Assembly: GCA_001695595.3 (NCBI GenBank)
Contig: MBPM02000056.1
Location: 186,001 to 250,000, forward strand
DNA from: Plasmopara viticola
Lineage: Eukaryota; Oomycota; Peronosporomycetes; Peronosporales; Peronosporaceae
DNA length: 64,000 bases
Direction: 5' to 3'
Position 1 is the stretch's first letter, and each line of letters opens with the position of its first letter. A program made the position numbers and the translations under genes. The notes below the pieces were generated by a model that did not search any database, was not told the DNA's origin, and saw nothing but the letters and a program-made list of their open reading frames with translations. Shown here in pieces: positions 43,561 to 54,100 of the stretch.

Positions 43561-46428
43561 CAGTTTAATTGATATTATAAATTCTTTTCAGGACCTCACC
43601 TTGCATTGTAAAAGCGATTAGAAAGGTATACAATCTTGCATTGATAGGCGGTTTTAAGCCAAATGACATTTTAAAAGGCTGCGATTATGGTTACCACGAT
43701 CTACGCTAATTATTAAAATGAAGTTATTGAGCGCAAAAAACGAAGGACGCCATTTTCATCTTGAATTCCACTGTACATCATCTCGACATATTCCCAATAA
43801 ATGTTGCCACTCAACCGTTGTATATGTGTCGAGAGGTCATGCACAAAGTAGGCGTGCAAGAAGATACTTGATGGTTCGTTGAGAATGCAGACTGAGACTT
43901 TGTCCAATTTGCATTTTTTAAATTACATCAGGATGCGAACTGGTGTGAATAAGGGTAGGGTGTCTATCGTGCACCTTGAGTCGCGATTTCTAATGCCACT
44001 TTTTAAAAGAGGCACCATTTACAGCAAAAACTGGAGATTATGCGACGGTTCGTTACAATCTTTCCTGCTATGATCTAGACTACACTCAGCGGAAGAAGCT
44101 TGGGCTATACTCATCACTCGCCGACTTTTACACCGAAAGTCTATTTGGTCATAATGATGGCAAGGCCAACACCTAAAAGAGTGTATCGACATCCAAATAT
44201 GCCTCTGCATTACCGCCGGCAAATATATCCAAGGCTACAACATTGGCATAGGCTACGCTTGCAACAACGGTTGCACTTACTACAAAAGCCACGTCTGCGC
44301 CGTGAGCGGCAAGCCATAATTAATTCACCTATGAGCCTATTGGATGAAGAAGATTTAAAAAGAGCCATCTACTCTACCACGGTGTGGAGCACGTGTCTAC
44401 CGCTTCTTTTTTTTTCGATGGTTTGCAAATATCTCCGTCTTTAGACGATAAATGAGACGTAACAGGCTAACACAAACAACAGCCTTTGTAAAGTCTGCAA
44501 TAAATCCTCAACCTAGCAACAGCTTTATCTAAACGACCTTGTCGTTCGAAGAAAACCTCCAAGAGGTCGTTGGAGTCACCATACATCCGAGAGGACTCAT
44601 CTATAGAGACAGAAAATTCCATGGCGTTATCCAAGGGTCCAGACTCGACGGCGCTGATAAGGCTGCCATCAATGGGCGCCACCAAAGTCAAAGACGACAG
44701 CTCTCATCCAATTTTCATAGGTGAGCTTACTAATTGAAGTCGTCATCTCATCTGGCGACGCAATTTGCAACTCACCCACGTGGATATCGCACTCTGTCAG
44801 CGGGTCCTACGAGGAAGACAAAGACTTTTTGGTCATGTTCAAACTGATTAAGTCAAGAAGTACGCTCAGCTTCAATGCCATATTTAAGAGCCCGCTACTC
44901 ACGTGAGGTGTATAAATGAATCTCGGTATGAACGGGAGCATTGCTTCAAACGGCGCCTCTACGTGTGCCTATAGCATCGCATCAAATTCTGCTCGAGGAT
45001 TCTTCTCGGAGGTTTAAGAAGGTAAAAGGCAGAAGCGGCTTTCACCCAGTCTGTTGATTCTTGGAGGTATAGGAAGGTAAAAGGCAGGAGCGGCTTTCAC
45101 CCAGTCATTTTTCAGCGCTTTAACCATCACAACCACTTGCAACCACGTTGATCTAATCTCTGTACGGCTAGAGCATGGCGTACCCTCTACTCGTACGCAA
45201 ACCCCAACATGCGGCTAAATGATCGAGGCTTATTTACGAAGCTCAAATTGCTTTTTACTTCTGTTTGCAACTCTCTTCAAGCTTTCGTGCTTGAGCCAAT
45301 TAGCACATTGCAGTCAACTGTACGCTTACGCAAAAAGTTTTTTTATTTAGCTTTTCTAACTTTTGCAGCTGATAGGAAGCTTTTGCGCTATTCATATGAC
45401 CTTCCGGCTTTCATGGATAGTAGATGCTTGACGTAAATTCTTTCTACTGTCAAGAAGCTGTAGTGCGTCGTGGCATTCAAGCTTCAAATTAATTTGGGTG
45501 CCTTTCGTGCATTAGTCTCTATTCTTATAAATGCTTTTTATCGGGTTCTGCTTTACCACAAAGCTCGGCTATATCTAACCTCCGTTTAAATGATCGCCAA
45601 GACTTGAGCATCTGCCAAATTTATTTTGTTCTCTTGCCGTGTTCCACATGAGTGCCGATGCTGTACATCTGCTGCAGCCGTGGCTATCGCCACCAGCTAT
45701 TCTTCTCAGTAGACATGGCGGCAATTCTTATGTGACGGCGATATTATCGTCTTCTAGTTAAAAATATGAGGTCAATCGTTTTGCAGACATAAATAGTAGA
45801 ATCTTCAAAGCTCTTCTGTACCGATAATTTCTTTTTGCTTGACAAAGCACAAAGTGGTTTTAATACTTTCCAGTGCGGACCTCATCAATCGCGGCAAAGA
45901 TAAAAAAAATGGAGAATGTGTTTGCTCAAAAATGACCAAGACAAATCACGACCACAGCACTCGAAAGCGCACTTCCTTGTCGCAATATCAGAGATAATCT
46001 TTGTACGATGACGTCAGAGTTTATAAGTCAAAAAAATGTGGTCAATTAAAGTTAGTTCATTTAAAGGTTAATTAATCGATAGGGACTTCCATGATATTTG
46101 CTTCGTCAATCTGAGTAATGTCCGCTGAGTTCTTAAAAGCCTTGCAAGCAGCGCTCAGCTTCTTTTTCTTGTCACTCATGTAATAGCACAGCCTATATTG
46201 ATTAGGATGGGAGCAGTGATTCGAGCAAACGTTAAGTAAAAACGTACGCGCGCAAGTAGCTTTTTTGCTTATTTTTCTGTCAATGCGCAAGTAAGTCGTA
46301 CGACCTTCCCCATCGTGATTGTGTCATCGCTATGAATTTCTATGAGCATGCCGTAGTCTATGTACCCAGTAATTATGCAATATTGATGCAGTCTATTCTC
46401 TGATTTCATATAGCTCGTAATAAAGCAA
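43561..46428. other. intergenic between two DNA elements
   Basis: No supported gene. The interval 44.05-44.95 kb has broken, frame-shifting sequence (for example a frame at 44721-44906) that could be a decayed gene; the family is unknown. A Cys/His-containing minus-strand frame at about 46072-46320 has no ATG start. A tandem duplication lies at 45.0 kb. Confidence 0.45.
45003..45107. repeat. tandem duplication, period about 55 bp
   Basis: Two copies of GGAGGT(T/A)TA(A/G)GAAGG followed by TAAAAGGCAG(A/G)AGCGGCTTTCACCCAGTC. The last 30 bp of the unit are almost identical, so the duplication is fairly recent. Confidence 0.85.
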
Positions 46429-46437
46429 TAAATTGTA
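46429..46437. repeat. target-site duplication of MULE, left (TAAATTGTA)
   Basis: The 9-bp direct repeat TAAATTGTA lies immediately outside the left inverted repeat and is identical to 48882-48890. Nine base pairs is the usual target duplication of Mutator-like elements. Confidence 0.92.
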
Positions 46438-46558
46438 GGGTATCATTAAAAATCCCTCAGTTTTTGGTAAACATCCCTCACTTTGGGCTGGAGGGGGTCT
46501 CCACTGGTAATGCGAGGCTCTCATTGGCTCTAGCTACGAAATCCTGAAAACCGTTATC
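46438..46558. repeat. left terminal inverted repeat of MULE
   Basis: About 121 bp. The outer 80 bp match the right arm with only a few mismatches; similarity weakens after GGCTCT. Confidence 0.9.
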
Positions 46559-46741
46559 GAATGACCACATCGATTTACATGTTATAGAGTTTTGCGCGTA
46601 GCAAAAGTGCGCGCCGACATCCTGACGCTCGTCGAAACACATACAGAGCATCAAGTCAATAAAACTGCTGATCGCAAACAACCTTTCCCGCTACACCGCC
46701 CATTTACTTAACACGCACTCTACTCAACACTGATCCTCAGC

Positions 46742-48607
46742 ATGGCCCTCGCACCTCTTCAACAACTATCCTACAGCACCTTGGCAGAAGCCAAGACTGC
46801 CATCGATATCCATGCATGTGCGCAAGGTTATGCTGTTCGCGTTCTGCGTACTATGAAAGTTAGAAACCGAAAAGACGGCGTAGTCAAAGGTCAGATACTG
46901 CAATGCTCACAGGCCGGCATTCCTCCAAGCACCCCAACAACTCGCAACAGTTCCAGTGTGAAGACCAACTGTTGTTTCCGCGTGTTAATTCACTTTGAAG
47001 AAGCAACAGTCTGGAAAGTTGTAGTCGACTTCCCAGACCACAACCACGAAACTTTTGCGCACCCGTCAGCACACCCTAAGGGCAGCACCTTGTCAAGTAC
47101 AAAACAAGCAACTGTTTTTCTCTTAGTCAAAAAATAGGAGTTCCACCTAGCCGTATACTGACCGCACTACAGCAGCAGAACGAGAACATGTTTGCCATTC
47201 CGCAGGATATAAGCAACTTGCGCCGCGCCCACAGAGTTGTCTTTCTGGCAGGGCGTACACCCTTACAGACTATGTAAGACGGCTTGGCGAAGACTTCAGG
47301 AGCAATTTATTACGTGCGACAGCATCCTGAACTGCAGCAGCTGTCTCACCTTTTCATTGTGTCTCCCTCTGCGAGGCTAATTTGCCAAGAGTACAGTCGC
47401 GGCAAAATAGATGCAACATACAAAAGAAATCTCTATGGGCTACCTTTGTTGCATGTAATTGGAATACCAGCAACAATGTCGACTTTTACCTTTTGTTACT
47501 GCTTCATGCGCAATGGGACAATTGCAGACTATCGATGGGCGATGAGCAAACTCATCGAGGTTTTTCAGGACTGCAACATCCACTATCATCAACAAAAATC
47601 GCGTTTGTTACCGACCAGGATATTTCATTGATGATTGCGATATCCGAAATATTCCCAATGGCAAGCACATTGCTCTGCCGGTGACATATCAAAAAGAATA
47701 TCTTGGCAAACATAGATCATCTTTCAGCTCACAAGAATTATTTGAAGAGTGCATCAACGCATGATATATGCTCGTGAGCTCGCCCACCAGGTTGAGCTAT
47801 GCAACAAATCTTGCAGAGGTGCGGGCTTCAGTCCCAAGGCATGTGATGAGCTATCTGGAATCAACATGGCAAGTCCATAAGGATAAATTTGTTGATGCAT
47901 GGATCAACAAAATTCTTCATGTTGGCAGACCAAAATGTCCCGAGCGGAGAGTGCACATGCCGCCCTAAAAAATGGATTGGAATATAACTGGTTAGTACTG
48001 CGTGTGCTTGTAAGGCAAGGGCCAAAGTTTCATACTGAATATTTTTGTGTCTCTCAGGTGATCTCTTGTCTGTAGATATGGTCATGAAACTTGCATGCGA
48101 CCGCCAACTGGCAATTGTTCGGCAAAAAAAACGCCACGGACCGTGCTGTCAGGATTCTACGACTGGGGCCAATGTTTACAGCAGTGTGGGGGGGGAATAT
48201 TAATGGCAGGTTTACGAGCCGCTCATGCACAATATGGACGGCGCATGGCCGCGACAGATTGTTTTGGTCTCAAAAGAACAACAATGGGACATCCTTGCTC
48301 CCAAGATTTTCGAATGCGTGAAAATCGGCCCCTCGAAGTTGCTGACTTTGATACGCATTGGTGGTTAAGATCACCAATGGGCAGCAATGTCATGGCAGAA
48401 ATTATCCCGATGGCAAACATTTTGAAAAGGATTCAAGAGATTTATGGAGGCGAATCATCGCCTTATCGTCGACAAAATATTCACCAATATCTGAATGCAC
48501 TTCCATCTGAGTTGGATGTCTCTATTCCCTCTCCTGTGCAAGCGCGTGGCAGACCATCAAGATCAACAACAAGGCTGCCCTCAGAGTTTGAGCATGCATT
48601 AGCTTAA
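46742..48607 (+). pseudogene. MULE transposase (FAR1-like domain + DDE + SWIM region), broken
   Basis: From the ATG at 46742 a FAR1-type DNA-binding domain is intact to about 47130 (AYxxGYAVRVLR-like start, KTNCCFRVLIHFE, WKVVVDFPDHNHE). A frameshift occurs at the A run near 47131-47136. GVPPSRILTALQQQN follows, then a stop near 47276, then the DDE core with DATYKRNLYGLPLLHVIGI and FCYCFMRNGTIADYRWAMSKL. Another frameshift precedes VTDQDISLMIAISEIFPMAS and CR-stop-HIKKN (Trp to TGA at 47682-47684). YLESTWQVHKDKFVDAWINK and RAESAHAALKNGLEYNW follow in a shifted frame. A degraded SWIM-like CFG...MGHPC segment and the typical GRPSRSTTRLPSEFEHA tail end at 48607. Confidence 0.92.
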
Positions 48608-48760
48608 ACTACACTGGAACAGCCGCAAAGAAGAAATGGTAGGCTATGCCATGGTGTAGGACATAGCGCGCGTACATTTAGAATGCCAATTGCGAATAGA
48701 GACTTGTAAACCATGAGTGTAAAGTCAATGGGCAGTGCTTTCTCGACAATTTGGTTGGGT

Positions 48761-48881
48761 TAATAGCGGCTTCTGAATTTCGTTACGAGAGCCAATGAGA
48801 GCCTCGCATTAGCAGTGGAGACCCTCCCCAGCCCAAAGTGAGGGATTTTTACCAAAACCTGAGGGATTTTTAACGATTCCC
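48761..48881. repeat. right terminal inverted repeat of MULE
   Basis: This arm is the reverse complement of the left arm, ending CTGAGGGATTTTTAACGATT-CCC. Confidence 0.9.
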
Positions 48882-48890
48882 TAAATTGTA
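48882..48890. repeat. target-site duplication of MULE, right (TAAATTGTA)
   Basis: Identical to 46429-46437. Confidence 0.92.
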
Positions 48891-49798
48891 GCGCCAATTT
48901 ATGTTCTATTTGGCATGCGACCTTTCCTCACGTTTGTGACCACGCATCGAAGTCTAGCTTGCGCGAAGAACGTTCTTGTGATCTATCGCATATCTCGGCC
49001 TCAATTGTCGACTCTGTCCATCACGAGAAGAGTAAACGTCCGAAGTGCTCAAAAATTGATTAATCAACGCAAATTAATACTTAAATATCGATTGCAACTA
49101 CTATTTTCTGGAGTACGACAAATGAATAAGCGACTATTAAAGACTAGACCCGGTATGTAATTTATCAGATTTTCATTTCGTCGTCAAATTGGGGAGGCGC
49201 AATTTATAAAGACTGTAAATTCGATCATGCAATGCTTGCTTGCCCCAGCTTCAGCTGATGCATAGCTCTTCGCCAGCCAGATTTGTTGTAGGCAGACTAC
49301 AGGCGAGTGTGTGTGGCATGGGCATATAAGCAATAACATTGGCATTATCGAAAAGAGGACTTGAAAGCCTCGTCGTGGCACTGTTTGCTACCCGTGCGAG
49401 AGTCGCAATCGAATGAAACACCGCAACATCTGCGCAAGTGTGTGGACATGACGATCAGGTAAATGCTTAAAAGGCCGCACGAGACCAAGCAGGAAGCCAC
49501 GCAGTGTACAATTTTGTATAGTTTACTCTGAGGCGAACACGGACAAAACATGTTTATAAAGCTCACGTTTTTTGTTTTATTTGCCACGCTTTCGTCTTCG
49601 AGGCTATCGATAGTCCCGCATGATCGTTTCGTTGAGGTGAGAATTACTATGAGATTAGCTAATTATTACATAGTGAGTAAGGATAACGCAATCGATTGAT
49701 TGTCTAATTTGGGCTTTGACAAAACTAAAGTTAGAGCTGTTATTACATCAAATCATGTAAAACTCAGATACAAATTAACAAAAACTCTTCTCTTCTAC
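48891..49798. other. intergenic
   Basis: AT-rich sequence between the MULE and the START/FYVE-like gene. There are short frames only and no recognised feature. Confidence 0.5.
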
Positions 49799-50983
49799 TT
49801 ATAAAGACGTTTCGGAGAGGGTTGTAAACATGGATTCTGAAAAAGTCGAAGCGCTGTCGTACGAGTCATGATACTCGGTCGCTTGGTCTTGCGCAGCTTG
49901 CTTGGTATTGCAATTGATGGCCTTACTCATACAGTGCGAACAGAACGACATAGAGCGCTGCACGAGCTCATTGTCGTGACCGACAAAGAACATTCGTTCG
50001 CGTACTTTGCACGAGTAGCACACGTCGCCATCGCACAGTTTGCACGTGCTGCGACCAAGTCCAGCGATGCTTTTATTCTTGCCGCACACGACACACCCTC
50101 TGCCGTGTTGATTGTCACAACCTTGCTTGTAACCAGCGCGTTGCCGCTGCAACATCCACGCGACTTTCTTCAATTGGCCACACCGCACATAGTTTGTGAC
50201 GGCTAAGACTGAATTCACTGCAGCGGGCAAAAGTTGTTGACGCTTGACTTCGTGCCCCGGCTCGATAATGTATAACCCAAACGTGTCCACGATTCGGCTA
50301 TGAATGGGGCGGTAGACTCCGACGATCGAAATGTTACCGCGATTAAAAAAGGAAAGCGGTTTCGTCTGCGGAAATTCAATCGAATGCAAGACGTGGTACC
50401 CAATGCGCACGTCATTCTCGAGACAGAGAATGTCGGTCGCCTCGACACACACGTAGTCGCGCGATTTACTCGACTTGGACGTAAACTCTGTCGCCATCCA
50501 CTTGACCGTTAAGGACCGAAACGGCTCCTTTTCACTCGGCTCGACCACGGGGCACAGAATCGCGCCGCTTTTAAAGTCGCCGACGTAAGCCGCTTTAATG
50601 CGCATGGCGTCTCGCGTGGTGTTGATGATGCCAAACATCAAATCCTCCAACTCCCCCACGACCGTGCCTGTACTCATCAAGACGGCCATGTCCTTTTCTT
50701 CGTCCCTCGTCTCAATCGGGTCCATCGACACGAGTCCTTTCCGTGCTTGCTCCTTTGGCGAGCGCTCACTAAAGACGTGGACGTCTTTCTTGGACTTGAC
50801 ATGTTCCCACCGTCGATCGTCCACGCGGTGTTCGTCCATGACGAAATACTTGTCATACTTTTGCAGATGGTGTTGTACACATCCATTCACGAGTTCAATG
50901 AGCTGCTCGCGCTGTTGCGCCGTCACGCTCAAGTCGGTGTACGGATTCGCCGTGAAAGCATCCCTTGGCATCGTATGAGGCAT
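49799..50983 (-). CDS. START-like domain protein with C-terminal FYVE-like zinc finger (paralogue 1)
   Basis: About 394 residues from the ATG at 50981-50983. The N-terminal FTANPY motif and a roughly 230-residue START-like lipid-binding fold are followed by an eight-cysteine cluster: CVVC, CKLC, CYSC and CSHC (C297/300, C314/317, C322/325, C348/351 in this numbering). The spacing fits a FYVE-related finger, but the basic RRHHCR motif that binds PI3P is absent. The C-terminus shares AAQDQA with the paralogue. This START plus FYVE-like layout is a large, oomycete-expanded family thought to act in lipid transfer or signalling. I chose this start because similarity to the paralogue begins just after it and an initiator-like motif sits 10-30 nt upstream. 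An in-frame ATG at 51193 would add 70 residues, and the ATG at 50971 is equally possible. No defects are visible. Confidence 0.88.
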   Translation of the reverse strand: MPHTMPRDAFTANPYTDLSVTAQQREQLIELVNGCVQHHLQKYDKYFVMDEHRVDDRRWEHVKSKKDVHVFSERSPKEQARKGLVSMDPIETRDEEKDMAVLMSTGTVVGELEDLMFGIINTTRDAMRIKAAYVGDFKSGAILCPVVEPSEKEPFRSLTVKWMATEFTSKSSKSRDYVCVEATDILCLENDVRIGYHVLHSIEFPQTKPLSFFNRGNISIVGVYRPIHSRIVDTFGLYIIEPGHEVKRQQLLPAAVNSVLAVTNYVRCGQLKKVAWMLQRQRAGYKQGCDNQHGRGCVVCGKNKSIAGLGRSTCKLCDGDVCYSCKVRERMFFVGHDNELVQRSMSFCSHCMSKAINCNTKQAAQDQATEYHDSYDSASTFSESMFTTLSETSL

Positions 50984-50991
50984 CGTCCTGG

Positions 50992-51011
50992 GCGGAAAAT
51001 CGTCAAGTGAG
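50992..51011 (-). promoter_or_regulatory. initiator-like motif upstream of START/FYVE paralogue 1
   Basis: The minus strand reads TCTCACTTGACGATTTTCCG, similar to the Inr followed by the CAWTTT flanking element. If transcription starts here, the long upstream in-frame extension (to 51193) is not translated. Confidence 0.35.
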
Positions 51012-51193
51012 ATGCTCTCACGTTCGCGCGTCCATATGCTGGAGGTAGGTGCCCAATCAATCAGGCTTTCCCCTTGTTCTGGACAATATGACGGTGGACT
51101 GTAGCGACCGAATAGGGATAGACGCGAGGAGGGGCGACAACGCCTTTGCCCACTTGAGGACAGATTTAGGGGCCTCGATTCGGCTTTTAGCAT

Positions 51194-54100
51194 TCGAACG
51201 GTCCCGAATTCCGAGGTATTGGACCCCCACTTAGGAGACCCTATGTATTCTTATCTACATCGTAATTAGAGAGAATAGAAGGGGTACAATCCTAACGATC
51301 AATATATTCTCATTCAATCAAGGCGTCCTTAGTGCTACTGCGAGTGTGCTCCGCGACGAGATGATGTTCTTGGGCCCTCGAAAATTGAAGCCAACTAACA
51401 TTTAACACGTATGTTCGCGTGTGTAGCTCGTTAGCAATTGAGCTTGCGAGAGCGTTGCTAATGATAGGTCACACAATATGATTTAATATATTACTTATAC
51501 AACTGCTTCGTCTTATCTGTCGAAGTCCGATATAAGATGTTAAATCATGGTAGTTAAATGTACTGAGGACATACTTTATGGCTTTGAATCGTCAATAATG
51601 ATTGATGTCGCGTGCTTTAAAACATTCAAGTTGACGTCACGCATTTCTGACGTGCCAGGTTGAAAAGGCTGGGCATTGAAAAATTAACTCAAGGCTACCA
51701 CTACAGTACGATAGTCCAGTCCTTCACTTGATTTTTGCCTTCAAGTAATCTTTGCTTTAATTATGCGGGCCGAAGTTTTTACGATTTTCAATAATTGAAC
51801 GGTAAAGAGCGGCGGTAATAAAATACCAAAACGGTTGGAACGTATTGGAAGGCTAAGATATGGTGCCCAAGGGCCCGCTGACCCGGGCTAGGCCCAATCA
51901 TCTTCAGTGTTGCCAAGCAAAGCAAATGCCTGCTGCTAAGGCTGCGGTAAAATAGGACATCTGCTCTTCGTCTGTCCCGAAGTGGGCCGACGACGTTTTG
52001 CTCAAGTTGTTACAAGGATCCCTGGTTGAATCCGAGTCTACAGAGCAAGAGAACTAGTAAAGGCACCTGAGTCGTGATAGTACACACTTTGTAAACGTAG
52101 CCCGTGAGAGCTAAACATCTACCATAGCAGACGACAGTATCGGTCCGCTGCTGATTGTACACGCAAGTGTACGAGGGCATGAATCCCTTTTTGAGCCTTG
52201 GAAGACTTCGGCGCGTCACGCAAATCTGCTAACCGACGACTGATTACGGTTAGCCAATATAGGTTGACAGGGGCTCAAAGCGAGCAAAAAATTAAAACCA
52301 GCTTCGGTTTAAATCGCTAATGAATTGACCTCCTGAGGTAAAATTGGACTTAGCAAAGAGATTCGAAACACAGAGTCATCTCTTGTCGTTGATAGATCAA
52401 GACAAATCTAGATTTTGGCATGCTGTGGTCAGAAGACATGGGCCTGGATCGGTCAGTGGGGCAAAGTCTCAGACATTAATCGTGCAACAGGGCTTCGATA
52501 AGTCGACCTTTGTGTTCGACAAACACAAAGTGGCAAGTGACCTATAAAAAAGTCTGCTGAACAGTGCAACAGCCCACAAACACTATTTTTAGGAGAGCAC
52601 GTGTTGTGTTATTTTCTAATATACATGCAACGGGTTCGTGCTGTACAAAGCAGTACTTTTGGTAAAAATGATGGGGTGACTACTATTGAATCCGAATGAG
52701 GAAGTCAAATGAGGAAGTAGGATATACTAAAGCTAATAAACACATTAATATGTCATGGAAGTGTTTAGTGATGCCACAAGAGCCATCAAAAATGCCTCGG
52801 TGACTGCGACAATTATAGTCTTTTCCTTGGGCACACTTTGACAAAACATTTGTATATAGCTGCTCTGACAGAATTCAGTCGGCCTGAAAAACCATTCTTG
52901 TCACAATATCGATGTGCGTGACCTTGCGGCGAAGAAAAAATAAATTACTTGACCATAAAGCAGGTAAATTTAGACTTTTGAAATAATCAGAGAATCCTGG
53001 AATGGTCTCCGCCAAGCTTCGAGTAAACAGCTCTTTGCACAAGCACAGTGGTCTCGTAAAGCCCGCACTCAATCGTGAGCCAGCAGCGTGTTCTTCTTAT
53101 AACATCAATTTTTTAGCAAGGCTTTGATAGACAAAGGAAAGGTTTCAGCGTCGTTTGCAATTTCTTCAACATGCACGTCATTGCAACTCGATGAGGATGG
53201 GCGTAAGCTAGTCATGTCGCTTTGGCCCAAGTAGCTTAGAGTTACCGAATGAGAATACCTCGTACATGACAAAGGGTTACTTGCCATGAAGTATGAAGTG
53301 GTAAAGGCTCAGAGAAATTTTAGCCTTACGTCGTCTAATATCATCATCCATCCCTGAAGGCGGCGGTAAATATGTCTGGCTTGTCTTCAATGATAGGCAA
53401 GCGACTATTGCTTATCGCGAAATTTAAATTCATGTGAATTACTGGCCTGAAACCTAAATTAAGTGCTGACGCAATTTCTGTCAAGCCAAAACATGGTCAA
53501 CAATAATTTAAAAAGTCTGAAAGCTCTATTGGTGAACGGGTTCGTTGATAATACAACGAGTAGTCTTTAGTTTGAGTTCAAAATTTGGGCGATGTTGACA
53601 AAGTCAGGTGGCTTACTTTCAATAGCGATTGCAGTTGCGTCGTGAAATGATGGACGCCAGTCTGAATCGTTTTTTTGAAAGACGAACCACTGAGAGCTAT
53701 ACACTTCCAACTGCATCTGATGCGCCAACAAGCGGCCATTTGGACCGAGAAAAGTACCATCTTTGGTCCTCACAACATATTAGTGGTCCCACATTCACAA
53801 ATAGGGGGATGACATGCGGGACCTCTGTGTGAAGGTCAAGCCTACTGCTCGCCCGTCGGCTTTGTTCTAAACCTCTCCAGCACCGTCAAGTTGCTTAAGT
53901 CCATATGCCTCGTCTTTATCTTCAGCTTCCCGGAGATTAATGGCAACACGGGCACTGTAGTGCTCGTGTATTATCGTTGCAAGAATGTAATATAAATGCA
54001 AATTCAGATGCTATGACTTTCCGAACGTACAGGGACCCACAAGTTACTGATGCGATTCGGTAGATGCTGCTTCTACGGTTAAAGACTTGTTTACTGGTGG

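Larger units (their letters stand above)
46438..48881 (+). mobile_element. MULE (Mutator-like) DNA transposon, inactive
   Basis: A 2444-bp element bounded by long terminal inverted repeats (46438-46558 and 48761-48881), which begin GGG(T/A)ATC(A/G)TTAAAAATCCC and share CCCTCACTTTGGGCTGG and GCGAGGCTCTCATTGGCTCT. It is flanked by a perfect 9-bp duplication. Inside is one transposase gene on the plus strand, broken by frameshifts and stops. The exact target duplication suggests a fairly recent insertion, while the gene damage means it cannot move by itself unless an intact copy supplies transposase. Confidence 0.93.

Noticed and set aside
52344..52547. Non-LTR retrotransposon reverse-transcriptase gene
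   Set aside because: Only one vague DKSRFW-type stretch; no reverse-transcriptase motifs, no ATG, and no continuation.
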